Below, one piece after another: positions 10,325 to 20,636 of a stretch of DNA of 64,000 bases; position 1 is the stretch's first letter, and each line of letters starts with the position of its first letter. A model generated the notes under the pieces. The model saw only the letters and a list, made by a program, of their open reading frames with translations. It had not been told where the DNA came from and ran no database searches. The stretch is from Devosia oryziradicis (lineage in GTDB: Bacteria; Pseudomonadota; Alphaproteobacteria; Rhizobiales; Devosiaceae). The translations under genes were made by a program, and so were the position numbers. The DNA lies in the NCBI RefSeq assembly GCF_016698645.1, contig NZ_CP068047.1, positions 124,001 through 188,000 on the forward strand. Reading direction: 5' to 3'.

Positions 10325-11581
10325 TCAGAGCGAGTCGTCGACGGCTTCCTTGATCAGCTCGGCAGCTTCTTCAGCGCTCATGGCATTGCCGGCCAGCTCA
10401 GCCGAGACGTCGTTGACGACGCCGCCGACATTGGGGCCCAGGGCCTGATCGAAGAAGTTGGCGTGCCAGTGGGCGTTGCCGATGTTCTGGGCGATCTGCG
10501 CCTTGAACGGGTTGGTCATGCCGTCGGCCGCACCCTTGGCGATCGGGATATAGTAGGCTTCCTTGGCATACTTGGCCTGGTTCTCCGGGCTGTTGAAGAA
10601 CTCGATCCACTTGATGGCCGCATCGGAGGCGTTCTTGGAGAACAGCACGCCGCCCAGGCCGCCCAGGGTGTCGGTGGGGTCGCCCTTGCCGCCTTCGATG
10701 GTCGGGAAGGGCAGGATGCCCAGTTCTTCGTCCGGGATACCGGCCTTGTTGGCCGAGTTGTCCTTCATGGCGCCGTAGTCCCAGTCGCCCATCAGGTGCA
10801 TGGCGGCCTGGCCATCGCCGAAATAGCCGGAAGCGTCGCCATAGGTGGCGGCAAGGAAGCCTTCCTGCCAGGGATCGAGCGCAGCAAGCTGCAGGAAATA
10901 TTCGCCGGCCTTGACGAAATCCTCGCCGGCAAAGCCGTCGCCTTCACCACGGGCCGCGGCTTCGAAGCCTTCCTGGCCAGCCAGGCGGACAACGAGCTTG
11001 GACCACCAGAAGTGCGCCGGCCACTTGTCCTTGGCGCCGATGGCGATCGGGGTGATACCCGCATCCTTGAATTTCTGCACGCCGGCCAGGAAACCATCCC
11101 AGGTCGACATGCTGGCCGGATCGACGCCGGCCTTCTCGAACAGGGTCTTGTTGTACCAGAGCACGACTTCGCTGACGTCGCGGGCGACGCCATAGAGGTG
11201 GCCGTCGGGAGCGGTGAAGGCGGACACGCCGGCTGTGCCGACATTGGCCTTGGCTTCATCGCTCAGTACGTCCTCGATCGGGCGCAGCACGCCGGCAGCA
11301 GCCTGCTCGTAGAACACGCCGCCACCCCACGAGTGGAACACGTCCGGCGCATCGGCCGACTGCAGCAGCGTGGTCAGCTTGGCCTTGAATGCCTCGTTTT
11401 CAAGGAAGGGCAGTTCGACCTTGATGTCGGGATTCTGCGCCATGAAGTCGGCGGCGATGGAATTCATCAGCTCCACTTCGGCGGGAATGGTGGTGATGTG
11501 CAGATGTTTCACCACGGTCTGGGCCTGGACAGGCATGGCCAAGGCCAGTCCCAGCATTGCGGCGAGCGCAAAACGCTTCAT
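10325..11581 (-). CDS. Extracellular sugar-binding protein of ABC importer
   Basis: A 418-residue periplasmic solute-binding protein (family 1, CUT1). The signal peptide MKRFALAAMLGLALAMPVQA is followed by the mature start QTVVKHLH. The body shows the family pattern, with FMAQNPDIKVELPFLEN early, a DVFHSWGGG ligand-cleft stretch near residue 82 and later MHLMGDWDYGAMK and LGGVLFSKNASD. It delivers an unidentified sugar or glycoside to the two permeases downstream. It is the first gene of its operon. The ATPase gene is divergent, 364 bases away, so both halves probably share a regulatory region. Confidence 0.9.
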   Translation of the reverse strand: MKRFALAAMLGLALAMPVQAQTVVKHLHITTIPAEVELMNSIAADFMAQNPDIKVELPFLENEAFKAKLTTLLQSADAPDVFHSWGGGVFYEQAAAGVLRPIEDVLSDEAKANVGTAGVSAFTAPDGHLYGVARDVSEVVLWYNKTLFEKAGVDPASMSTWDGFLAGVQKFKDAGITPIAIGAKDKWPAHFWWSKLVVRLAGQEGFEAAARGEGDGFAGEDFVKAGEYFLQLAALDPWQEGFLAATYGDASGYFGDGQAAMHLMGDWDYGAMKDNSANKAGIPDEELGILPFPTIEGGKGDPTDTLGGLGGVLFSKNASDAAIKWIEFFNSPENQAKYAKEAYYIPIAKGAADGMTNPFKAQIAQNIGNAHWHANFFDQALGPNVGGVVNDVSAELAGNAMSAEEAAELIKEAVDDSL

Positions 11582-11821
11582 TGGTTTCTCCTCATGTCCT
11601 CACGACAGCTCGGGGGTGCTCTTGCGGACCTTCCTGGCTGCAAACAGGGCCGCGCATCCTCCGCACAATCCCCGCTTGATACTTTCTACGCATTCCGTAA
11701 AAGATAGGCAAGAGGTACGTCCCTCAATGCTAGGTCAGGAACACTGTCCGAATTCAAGGATGGATTTTTTTCTTCTGTGCCAGATATTTGACCAGGGATG
11801 GGCGCATCTGGCGTGAATATG

Positions 11822-11844
11822 AAAGGCAAATACGCCTTGCCTTT
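11822..11844. promoter_or_regulatory. Palindrome in divergent sugar-transport promoter region
   Basis: A perfect inverted repeat AAAGGCAA-N7-TTGCCTTT lies in the 364-base gap between the binding-protein and ATPase genes. There is no convergent gene to terminate, so an operator for a sugar-responsive regulator is the likelier reading. The rest of the gap holds nothing I recognise. Confidence 0.45.
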
Positions 11845-11945
11845 TAGTTTTGATGACTCACTAAATGCCGATGCGGACAGGCAAGGTCCGCCGCGGTGCC
11901 AGATGGCCCAGACCATCGACACCGGCGAATGGGAGGAAACGCATT

Positions 11946-13025
<1,080 letters not shown>

Positions 13026-13080
13026 GCGAACGCCGCAGAGGCGTGTACGCCTGCCCGCCGATTGAGTGCGGGAGACGGTC

Positions 13081-14073
13081 ATGGTGCTGCGGCTGGGTGT
13101 TATCGGGGCAGGTTTGAAGGCGGCGGACTATGCCCGCGGCTGGGCGGCGATGGACGATGTGCGCATCGTCGCCACGGCCGAAGTCAGCGCGATGTCGCGT
13201 CAGCGTTTCGGCGACACCTGCGAAGCAGCGGGCGCATTGCGGCCAGCCGAATATGACGACGCCGAAATCATGCTGGCCGCGCTCCAGGGCCAGATGGATG
13301 CCGTCTATGTGTCGACCCCGCATGTGTTCCACGGCGCCAATGCCCTGGCGGTGATCGAAGCGGGCTATGACCTGCTGCTGGAAAAGCCGATGGTGACGAC
13401 GGTCGAGGAGGCTCTCGCCCTCGTCGAAGCCGAGAAGCGCACCGGCCGGACCGTGGTCATCGCCTTCCAGGGGGGATTGTCGCCGCTGGTCCACGACACG
13501 CGCGACCGGGCGCGGCGGGGTGAATTCGGCGACCTGGTCAGCGTCAGCGCCTCGATCTGGGAGGGCTGGAAGACCAACTATGCCGGCCAGTGGAAGCAGA
13601 ACCCGGCCATATCGGGCGGCGGGTTCATGTTCGATACCGGCGCGCACATGATGAATACGGTCTGCGTGCTGGCCGACGCCGAGTTCGCCCGGCTTTCGGC
13701 CTATGCCAACAATCGCGGCATTGCCGTCGACCTGGCCACTGCCGTGGCGGCCCGCCTGGCCAATGGTGCCGTGGTGACGCTGAATGCCGCTGGCGATGGC
13801 CCGCCGGGCTGCGCTTCGGCAATCACCTTCTTTTACACCAACGCCATCGTCCGCATCGATGCCTGGGGGAAGTGGCGGGAAATCAGCGTTGGCGGCGTCG
13901 CCGAGCCGCGCGAGGAAGGGGAGACCCGCGATACGCCAATGCAGACCTTCCAGGCCGTGCGGGACGGGCGGCTCGCCAACCCGTCCACGGTGGCCAATGG
14001 CCTGCGCTTTGCCCGGCTGTGGGACGCGATCAAGCTGTCCGCCTCGCGCGATGGCGAGGCGGTCAGCATTTAG
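13081..14073 (+). CDS. Gfo/Idh/MocA family sugar dehydrogenase
   Basis: A 330-residue NAD(P)-dependent oxidoreductase with an N-terminal Rossmann fold (GVIGAGLKAADYARG), the EKPM motif (LLLEKPMVTT near residue 105) carrying the catalytic lysine, and a C-terminal GFO/IDH-like domain with GGGFMFDTGAHMMNTV near residue 180. The ATG at 13081 has GGGAGA just upstream. A GTG 15 bases earlier is less likely. Its position after the sugar-importer ATPase gene suggests it acts on the imported sugar or polyol. A short inverted repeat (AGGCGT/ACGCCT, 13039-13052) lies in the gap. Its stop overlaps that of frcA by four bases. Confidence 0.87.
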   Translation: MVLRLGVIGAGLKAADYARGWAAMDDVRIVATAEVSAMSRQRFGDTCEAAGALRPAEYDDAEIMLAALQGQMDAVYVSTPHVFHGANALAVIEAGYDLLLEKPMVTTVEEALALVEAEKRTGRTVVIAFQGGLSPLVHDTRDRARRGEFGDLVSVSASIWEGWKTNYAGQWKQNPAISGGGFMFDTGAHMMNTVCVLADAEFARLSAYANNRGIAVDLATAVAARLANGAVVTLNAAGDGPPGCASAITFFYTNAIVRIDAWGKWREISVGGVAEPREEGETRDTPMQTFQAVRDGRLANPSTVANGLRFARLWDAIKLSASRDGEAVSI

Positions 14074-14843
14074 GCCAGAGCCAGACCCGGGGCGGCCTTG
14101 GCGCCGGTCATGAAGGCCACCGCGTCGGACATGGTATAGTCCTTGGGGTCGATGACGCAGAGGCGCTTGCCCAGCCGATGCACGTGGATGCGGTCGGCGA
14201 CCTCGAAGACGTGCGGCATGTTGTGGCTGATCAGGATGATGGGGATGCCGCGCGCCCGCACATCCTGGATCAGGTCGAGCACCCGGCGCGACTCCTTGAC
14301 CCCCAGCGCGGCCGTCGGTTCATCGAGGATGATGACCTTGCTACCGAAGGCAGCCGCGCGGGCCACCGCAACGCCCTGGCGCTGGCCGCCCGACAGGGTT
14401 TCAACCGCCTGGTTGATGTTCTGGATGGTCATCAGGCCCAGTTCGCTCAGCTTTTCGCGCGCGATCCGTTCCATGGCTGGCCGGTCGAGCTGGCGGAACA
14501 GGCTCCCCATGATGCCCGGTTTGCGCAATTCGCGCCCCATGAACATGTTGTCGGCGATCGACAAAGCCGGCGACATGGCGAGGGTCTGGTAGACGGTTTC
14601 CACTCCGGCGAGGCGGGCGGCGATGGGCGAATTGAAGCTCACCTGCTGCCCGTCGAGGAAGATTTCGCCGCTATCGGGAGTGATGGCCCCCGACAGGGCC
14701 TTGATCAGCGACGACTTGCCGGCGCCATTGTCGCCGATGACAGCCAGGATTTCGCCGGGCATCAGGTCGAAGTCGCAGTTGTCGAGCGCGGTGACCTTGC
14801 CATAGCGCTTGGAGAGGCCACGGGCCTTGAGAATGGGTTCCAT
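14070..14843 (-). CDS. frcA: Fructose ABC importer ATP-binding protein
   Basis: A 257-residue single-domain ATPase of the FrcA type, unlike the double-length RbsA-type ATPases of most CUT2 importers. Walker A is GDNGAGKSS near residue 36, the signature is LSGGQRQGVAVARA near 143 and Walker B is VIILDEPTAALG near 162. The start at 14843 overlaps the frcC stop as TGATG. It completes frcBCA. In Sinorhizobium meliloti a kinase gene frcK follows, but here the gene ends against the converging MocA-type dehydrogenase and no kinase is linked. Confidence 0.9.
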   Translation of the reverse strand: MEPILKARGLSKRYGKVTALDNCDFDLMPGEILAVIGDNGAGKSSLIKALSGAITPDSGEIFLDGQQVSFNSPIAARLAGVETVYQTLAMSPALSIADNMFMGRELRKPGIMGSLFRQLDRPAMERIAREKLSELGLMTIQNINQAVETLSGGQRQGVAVARAAAFGSKVIILDEPTAALGVKESRRVLDLIQDVRARGIPIILISHNMPHVFEVADRIHVHRLGKRLCVIDPKDYTMSDAVAFMTGAKAAPGLALA

Positions 14844-15904
14844 CAGACCGATACCTTCCTGATCCACTGGTCCACCGCCACGGCGGCAATGATGAGGGCG
14901 CCGATGAGCAGGTAGGTCCACTGCGCGTCGGCACCGAGCAGGCGCAGGCCGAGCGAGAACACGCCCACGATCAACGCGCCGAACAGCATGCCCAGGATCG
15001 AGCCGCGGCCCCCGAACAGCGAGATGCCGCCGATCACCACGGCGGTGATGCTTTCGATATTGGCCGACTGGCCCGAGGTGGGGGAGACCGAGCCGATGCG
15101 GCCGATCAGGGCCCAGCCGGCAAAAGCGCAGATGAGGCCGGACAGCATATAGACCGAGATCAGCACCTTGCGGGTGTTGACGCCGGAGAGTTCCGCCGCA
15201 TCGGGATCGTCACCCACGGCATAGACATGCCGGCCCCAGGCGGTGTGGCGGAGTACATAGGCCAGCAGCAGTACCAATAGTACGAAGAAGATCACGCCAT
15301 AGGTGAAGACCGCACCACCGATATTGATGGTCTGGCCGAAGAACTGCAGGAGCGGCGCGTTGGTCTCGATTTCCTGGGCGCGGATGGTCTCGTTGCCCGA
15401 ATAAAGGAAGTTGGCCGCCAGCGCGATCTGCCAGACGCCCAGCGTCACGATGAAGGGCGGCAGCTTGATGCGGGCGATGAGCCAGCCATTGATGAAGCCG
15501 ACAAGGGTGCCCAGGGCCAGGCCGATGGCAATGGAGGCAACGGGCGGCAGGCCGTAGCGGAAGGTGAACTGGCCCATGACCACCGAGCTCAGCACCATGA
15601 TGGCGCCGACCGAGAGGTCAATGCCGGCGGTCAGGATCACCAGCGATTGCGCGGCGCCCACAATACCGACAATGGCCACCTGTTGCAGGATCAGCGTCAG
15701 CGCGAAGGTGGAAAAGAACTTGCCGCCAAGCAGCGCGCCGAAGATGGCGACCGACAGCACCAGGACGATCAGCGGCACCAGCGATGGCGAACTATGCAGC
15801 GCATGCTGCAGCCGGGACAGCAGGCCTGTCGGCTCATGGTCGAAAGTGGCGACGGTTTCTGTGCGCGCGACGCTGGCCGCGTCCAGATCGGAATCGCTGG
15901 ACAT
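14843..15904 (-). CDS. frcC: Fructose ABC importer permease
   Basis: A 353-residue inner-membrane permease of the CUT2 (RbsC/FrcC) family. A cytoplasmic N-terminal tail of about 40 residues precedes eight to ten hydrophobic spans. The family motif LTAGIDLSVGAIM is near residue 92, and GGISLFGGRGSILG near 290 marks the ATPase-contact region. The second gene of the frc operon, it is translationally coupled to frcA and separated from frcB by 74 bases that contain a hairpin. GGAGAA lies upstream of the ATG. Confidence 0.92.
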   Translation of the reverse strand: MSSDSDLDAASVARTETVATFDHEPTGLLSRLQHALHSSPSLVPLIVLVLSVAIFGALLGGKFFSTFALTLILQQVAIVGIVGAAQSLVILTAGIDLSVGAIMVLSSVVMGQFTFRYGLPPVASIAIGLALGTLVGFINGWLIARIKLPPFIVTLGVWQIALAANFLYSGNETIRAQEIETNAPLLQFFGQTINIGGAVFTYGVIFFVLLVLLLAYVLRHTAWGRHVYAVGDDPDAAELSGVNTRKVLISVYMLSGLICAFAGWALIGRIGSVSPTSGQSANIESITAVVIGGISLFGGRGSILGMLFGALIVGVFSLGLRLLGADAQWTYLLIGALIIAAVAVDQWIRKVSV

Positions 15905-15929
15905 GGGTTCTCCTCCCAGTTGCTAAGCA

Positions 15930-15954
15930 AGGGGCGGACGCACGGTCCGCCCCT
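15930..15954 (-). other. Hairpin between frcB and frcC
   Basis: A 10-bp perfect stem (AGGGGCGGAC / GTCCGCCCCT) with a 5-base loop, 25 bases after the frcB stop. There is no T-run after it in the direction of transcription. The position matches the hairpin in the other sugar importer of this window and is consistent with protecting frcB mRNA. Confidence 0.6.
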
Positions 15955-15978
15955 CGTGTGTGTCAGACAAGCCGGACC

Positions 15979-16992
15979 TTAGCCCCAGCAGAGCTCCGCA
16001 CCCTTGGTGGTGTCAATGGATTCCACGCCATCGACCGGCGCGTCGGTCACGAGCTTGACGCCGGTGTCGAAGAAATCCTTGCCTTCGGTCGGGCTAGGCT
16101 TGCTGCCATTGTCGGCCCAAGTCTTGATGGCCTCGACGCCCAGGGCCGCCATGTCGAGCGGGTATTGCTGGGAAGTGGCGCCGATCACGCCGTCCTTGAC
16201 ATTGGTGACGCCGGGGCAGCCACCGTCGACCGAGACGATCAGCACGTCCTTCTCGCGGCCGATCGACTTGAGCGCCTCATAGGCGCCGGCAGCGGAAGGC
16301 TCGTTGATCGTGTAGACGACGTTGATCATCGGATCCTTGGCGAGCAGGTTTTCCATGGCCTTGCGGCCACCTTCCTCGTTGCCGGCGGTAACATCGTGGC
16401 CGACGATGCGCGGGTCGGTTTCATCGCCCCACTTATTGGGATCGCCAAGCTCGATGCCGAAGCCCTGGAGGAAGCCCTGGTCGCGGAGGACGTCGACCGT
16501 AGGCTGGCTGACGGCGAGGTCGAGCATGGCGATCTTGGCATTGGCGGCTTCGGCACCAAGCGTGCCGGCAGCCCACTTGCCGATCAGTTCACCGGCAATG
16601 AAATTGTCGGTGGCGAAAGTGGCGTCGGCCGCGTCGCCGGGGGTCAGCGGCGTGTCGAGTGCGATCACCAAAAGGCCGGCATCGCGTGCCTGCTGCACGG
16701 ACTTGACGATGGCCGAGGTGTCCGAGGCTGTGATCAGGATGCCCTTGGCGCCGTCGGCGATGCAGGTTTCGATGGCGGCGACCTGGGTTTCATGGTCGCC
16801 GTCCACCTTGCCGGCGAAGGACTTGAGCGACACGCCCAGCTCGGCGGCCTTGGCCTCGGCGCCTTCGCGCATCTTGACGAAGAAGGGGTTGGTGTCGGTC
16901 TTGGTGATCAGGCAGGCCGAAACCTCCTGCGCCATTGCCGGGGCCGACAGGACGGCAAGGCACATTGCCGTGCTCAGAAGCAGCTTGTTCAT
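15979..16992 (-). CDS. frcB: Fructose-binding periplasmic protein
   Basis: A 337-residue periplasmic binding protein closely resembling S. meliloti FrcB as I recall it. The signal peptide ends at APAMA, and the mature protein begins [20 protein letters not shown]. Further family-specific stretches are [70 protein letters not shown] and [14 protein letters not shown]. It binds fructose, and in rhizobia also mannose and ribose. GGGAGAGA precedes the ATG. It is the first gene of frcBCA, divergent from the ROK regulator. Confidence 0.93.
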   Translation of the reverse strand: MNKLLLSTAMCLAVLSAPAMAQEVSACLITKTDTNPFFVKMREGAEAKAAELGVSLKSFAGKVDGDHETQVAAIETCIADGAKGILITASDTSAIVKSVQQARDAGLLVIALDTPLTPGDAADATFATDNFIAGELIGKWAAGTLGAEAANAKIAMLDLAVSQPTVDVLRDQGFLQGFGIELGDPNKWGDETDPRIVGHDVTAGNEEGGRKAMENLLAKDPMINVVYTINEPSAAGAYEALKSIGREKDVLIVSVDGGCPGVTNVKDGVIGATSQQYPLDMAALGVEAIKTWADNGSKPSPTEGKDFFDTGVKLVTDAPVDGVESIDTTKGAELCWG

Positions 16993-17094
16993 TTTCTCTC
17001 CCTTTGACCGGCGCCGAACTGGGCTCCTCCCTGTTCCGTCGCCGGCCTATCGCTGATTGGACGCCCCTATCGTGGCCAGTTCAAACCGCCCCGT

Positions 17095-17125
17095 CAATAT
17101 ATAAATCTACTTTATTTATTTATCC
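17095..17125. promoter_or_regulatory. AT-rich candidate operator between frcB and the ROK gene
   Basis: A markedly AT-rich run in otherwise GC-rich DNA contains ATAAAT (17101-17106) and ATTTAT (17114-17119) as an inverted pair and further TTTAT repeats. ROK repressors bind AT-rich palindromes of this style. It lies between the two divergent genes. Confidence 0.4.
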
Positions 17126-17163
17126 GCCTTTCGCCTTTGAAAACCTGCCACTATGGTGCCGCC

Positions 17164-18366
17164 ATGGGCCAAACAATCATCCGATCCCTCAGCAGCGGTG
17201 TGAACCAGAGCGGTGTTCGAGACTATAACGAACGCCTGCTCCTGACCCTGCTGCAGCGCAACGGCCCGACGGCCGGCAGCGACCTGGCCCGCATGGCAAA
17301 TCTGTCCCCACAGACGGTGTCGATCATCCTGCGCGAGATGGAATCGGAAGGCTTGCTTGCGCGCGGGGCTCCAATCAAAGGCAAGGTCGGCAAGCCCTCG
17401 GTGCCGATGAGCCTGGCCGAAGGGGGCGTTTTATCCTTTGGCTGCAAAATCGGCCGGCGCAGCACCGTGCTGCTGCTCACCGATTTCCGCGGCACGGTCC
17501 GCGACCAGCTGCAGCTCCACTACAAATACCCCATGCCCGAGCCGATTCTCCGCTTCGTCGAAGAGGGTATGGCGTCGATTCTGGCTCGCTGTACGCCCGC
17601 GGAGATCGACCGCATTTGTGGCGTGGGCATCGCTACCCCGTTCGAGCTTTGGAAATGGAACGACCTCGTCGGCGCGAGCATGGAAGATTTCATCTCCTGG
17701 AAGGATGTGGATTTCCGCGCCGAACTGGCGCGCTTCACCGACCTGCCGGTCAGCGTCGTCAATGATGCCACCGCCGGCTGCCAGGCCGAGCACATCTATG
17801 GCCGTGGCAAGGAATTCCGCGACTATGCCTATTTCTTCGTCGGCGCCTTCATTGGCGGCGGCGTGGTGCTCAACCACTCGGTCTATCAAGGCCACCAAGG
17901 CAATGCCGGCGCGCTGGGATCGCTGCGCAGCTTCGGCCCGCATGGCGAAAGCCAGCAGCTTATCGACACTGCCTCGATCCACCTGCTGGAAACGCGCCTC
18001 ACCGAATTCGGCATCGATCCGCAGGAATTGTGGAGCCAGCCACAGGACTGGAGCCGGCTCAGCCGCTTCGTCGAGCCATGGCTGGGCCAGACCGCGCAGG
18101 AACTGGCCAAGGCGAGCCTTTCGGTCTGCGCCGTCATCGATTTCGAGGCCATCCTCATCGATGGCGCCTTCCCCGAGCCGGTCAAACAGGCGCTGGTCGA
18201 GCGGACCCGGCGCTACCTGGTCAACCAGGACATGCGTGGCCTGATTGCCCCGCGCATCGAGGCCGGCGCCGTCGGCGGCAATGCCCGCGCCATCGGCGCA
18301 GCCACAAGCCCCCTGTTCGAGCGCTATTTCATGAATGGCAGCCAGACCCTTTCGGCCGCCCGCTAG
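17164..18366 (+). CDS. frcR: ROK family transcriptional regulator of the fructose operon
   Basis: A 400-residue repressor with an N-terminal winged helix ([28 protein letters not shown] near residues 36-65) and a C-terminal ROK sugar-sensing domain, shown by [29 protein letters not shown] and [14 protein letters not shown]. The zinc-cluster cysteines of classic ROK kinases are not evident, fitting a regulator. The gene is divergent from frcB, as in S. meliloti where a ROK gene named frcR neighbours frcB, so it most likely controls fructose uptake. The ATG at 17164 is chosen over a non-ATG start 27 bases upstream. The name rests on position. Confidence 0.8.
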   Translation: MGQTIIRSLSSGVNQSGVRDYNERLLLTLLQRNGPTAGSDLARMANLSPQTVSIILREMESEGLLARGAPIKGKVGKPSVPMSLAEGGVLSFGCKIGRRSTVLLLTDFRGTVRDQLQLHYKYPMPEPILRFVEEGMASILARCTPAEIDRICGVGIATPFELWKWNDLVGASMEDFISWKDVDFRAELARFTDLPVSVVNDATAGCQAEHIYGRGKEFRDYAYFFVGAFIGGGVVLNHSVYQGHQGNAGALGSLRSFGPHGESQQLIDTASIHLLETRLTEFGIDPQELWSQPQDWSRLSRFVEPWLGQTAQELAKASLSVCAVIDFEAILIDGAFPEPVKQALVERTRRYLVNQDMRGLIAPRIEAGAVGGNARAIGAATSPLFERYFMNGSQTLSAAR

Positions 18367-18446
18367 CTTCCAACCCACGCTATGGTGCGATGCCGCATTG
18401 GAACCCGCTCGCCGGGCGTCATCGTTGCAGCGGCGGTGCACACAGG

Positions 18447-19280
18447 ATGACGAGGTCGACCGTGACGGAACAGCAGGACATCATCGAGGCGCTGGGCGTG
18501 CGCCCTGACTTTGACGCGGCGGCCGAAGCACGGCGACGGATCGCATTTCTGGCGACCTATCTTCGAGCGTCCGGTCTCTCGAGCTATGTGCTGGGCATCA
18601 GCGGCGGCGTCGACTCGCTGACGGCGGCCATGCTGGCCCAGCGGGCGGTCGGCGAACTGCGCCAGTCTGGCTACGAGGCCAAGTTCATCGCCGTGCGCTT
18701 GCCCTATGGCGTGCAGGCCGACGAAAGCGACGCGCAACGCGCGCTGAAGACCATCGGCGCCGACGAAGTGCTGACCGTCGACATCAAGCCGGCCGCCGAC
18801 GCCATGCTCGCCGCGCTCAAACAGGGCAAGCTGGCTCTGGGAGATGCCGGCCGCGAGGATTTCATCCTGGGCAATATCAAGGCGCGGCAGCGCATGATCG
18901 CCCAGTTTGCCATTGCCGGCGCGAGCCGCGGCCTGGTGATAGGCACCGATCACGCCGCCGAAGCGCTGATGGGATTTTTCACCAAGTTCGGCGACGGTGC
19001 CGCCGATATTTTACCCTTGTCGGGCCTCAACAAGCGTCGCGTGCGCGCCGTGGCGGCCCATCTGGGGGCACCGGCCGAACTGGTGGGCAAGGTGCCCACC
19101 GCCGACCTTGAAAACCTGGTGCCGCTCCGCCCCGACGAAGACGCCTATGGCGTGACCTACGAGCAGATCGACGATTTCCTCGAGGGACGGCAGATCGACG
19201 GCACCGCACAGGCGCGGATCCTGCAGACCTATGCAGGCTCGGCGCATAAGCGCGCCCTGCCCGTAGCGCCCCAACCATAG
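18447..19280 (+). CDS. nadE: NH3-dependent NAD+ synthetase
   Basis: A 277-residue synthetase that amidates deamido-NAD with ammonia and ATP, the last step of NAD biosynthesis. The PP-loop [14 protein letters not shown] lies near residue 48. Other family stretches are [57 protein letters not shown] and [17 protein letters not shown]. The length matches the short bacterial form without a glutaminase domain. The start is either the ATG at 18447 or the GTG at 18462, the latter with GAGG six bases upstream. It is monocistronic. Confidence 0.93.
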   Translation: MTRSTVTEQQDIIEALGVRPDFDAAAEARRRIAFLATYLRASGLSSYVLGISGGVDSLTAAMLAQRAVGELRQSGYEAKFIAVRLPYGVQADESDAQRALKTIGADEVLTVDIKPAADAMLAALKQGKLALGDAGREDFILGNIKARQRMIAQFAIAGASRGLVIGTDHAAEALMGFFTKFGDGAADILPLSGLNKRRVRAVAAHLGAPAELVGKVPTADLENLVPLRPDEDAYGVTYEQIDDFLEGRQIDGTAQARILQTYAGSAHKRALPVAPQP

Positions 19281-19320
19281 CACGTGTGGGGGCGAGGCCG
19301 TGGCCTCGCCCGGGGTCGCC

Positions 19321-20556
19321 TCAGCCGACCAGCCCGCCGAAGAAGGTGCGGATATCCTCGATCAGCAGATCGGGGGTTTCCGATGCAGCGAAGTGGCCGC
19401 CGCGCGGCATTTCCGTCCAGTGCACGATATTGTTGGAGCGCTCGGCAAAACTGCGGACCGAACGGAAGTCTTCGGGGAAGACCGCGACGCCAGTCGGCGT
19501 CGGATTGTTGATCTCGCGATAGCCGGCTCCCGTCTGGGTGTCTTCGTAGTAGACGTTGGCGGCGGAGCCGCTGGTACCAGTGAACCAGTAGATGGCATTG
19601 GTGGTGAGGTAGCGCTCCCGATCCACGTGATCGACGCCGGTGCCTTCGAAGCCGAACCACAGTTCGGCATTCCAGGCCAGCTGGCCGACCGGCGAATCGA
19701 CCAGGCCAAAGGCCAGCGTACCGGGACGCTTGGACTGGATGGCCTGGTAGCCGCCATATTTCTCGAAATTGGCGAGGTTGGCCATGCCCTCCATCTCGAA
19801 GGGAGAGAGCTTGCTCATCTCGTCCGGCGCACCTGACGGGAAGGCAAAGATCTGCAGCATATGGACGCCGACCAGACCTTCGGGGGCCAGGATGCCCAGT
19901 TCGCGGGTGGCCAGCGCGCCGGCATCGCCGCCATGGGCGCCATAGCGCTCATAGCCGAGGCCTTTCATGAGCTTGTCCCAGGTCTGGGCGGTCCTGGCGC
20001 TGTCCCAGCCCGTTGATGTCATGGGGCTCGAAAAGCCGAAGCCGGGCAGCGAGGGAATGACCAGGTGGAAGGCGATCGATTCGTCCAGGCCATGCGCCTT
20101 GGGGTCGGTCAGTGGCCCGATGACGTCAAGGAATTCGACGAAGCTGCCGGGCCAGCCATGGCTGAGGATCAGCGGCAGGGCATCCGGCACCGGTGACTTG
20201 ATGTGCATGAAGTGGATCGGCTGCCCGTCGATCTCGGTCATGAAGTGCGGGAAGCGGTTGAGCTCGGCTTCATGCGCGCGCCAGTCGTAGGTGTCGCGCC
20301 ACTGCTCGGTCAGCGCCTTGACCAACTTGAGCGGCTGGCCGCGCGACCAGTCGTCGGTGATGGCATGGGGAAAGCGCGCCTTGGCAAGACGGTCATTGAG
20401 GTCGGCGATGGCGGCATCGGGAATCTGGATCGTGAACGGTTCGATGGAGAGCATTGGGCCTTCCTCCTGGGTTTGGGCGATTGCAGGCTTGCTGGTGACG
20501 GCGGTGGCGAGGAGCGAGAGGGCGCCTCGGTTGAAGGTGCGGCGGGTGATGGTCAT
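19321..20556 (-). CDS. Exported epoxide hydrolase (alpha/beta hydrolase, Tat signal)
   Basis: A 411-residue protein with an N-terminal Tat signal (TRRTFNRGALSLL, cleavage near AIAQ) followed by an EHN epoxide-hydrolase N-terminal domain (EPFTIQIPDAAIADLNDRL) and an alpha/beta hydrolase core. The oxyanion segment is LSHGWPGSFVEFLD. The nucleophile Asp sits in GAHGGDAGALATRE near residue 220, and the catalytic His in PRGGHFAASE near 385. Homologues open epoxides to diols. The choice of ATG at 20556 gives the twin-arginine signal. It lies downstream of, and co-oriented with, the PhzF-like gene. Confidence 0.87.
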   Translation of the reverse strand: MTITRRTFNRGALSLLATAVTSKPAIAQTQEEGPMLSIEPFTIQIPDAAIADLNDRLAKARFPHAITDDWSRGQPLKLVKALTEQWRDTYDWRAHEAELNRFPHFMTEIDGQPIHFMHIKSPVPDALPLILSHGWPGSFVEFLDVIGPLTDPKAHGLDESIAFHLVIPSLPGFGFSSPMTSTGWDSARTAQTWDKLMKGLGYERYGAHGGDAGALATRELGILAPEGLVGVHMLQIFAFPSGAPDEMSKLSPFEMEGMANLANFEKYGGYQAIQSKRPGTLAFGLVDSPVGQLAWNAELWFGFEGTGVDHVDRERYLTTNAIYWFTGTSGSAANVYYEDTQTGAGYREINNPTPTGVAVFPEDFRSVRSFAERSNNIVHWTEMPRGGHFAASETPDLLIEDIRTFFGGLVG

Positions 20557-20636
20557 GGCATTCCTTTCGACGCAGGTGATGGCGCCCGGGCCAAAGGCCG
20601 GACGAGAGAAGCGAAGAGATACGGTCGTCGTGAGTG

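Noticed and set aside
15930..15954. Rho-independent terminator after frcB
   Set aside because: The stem is strong but no T-run follows it, and frcC and frcA need read-through. It is listed as a hairpin instead.
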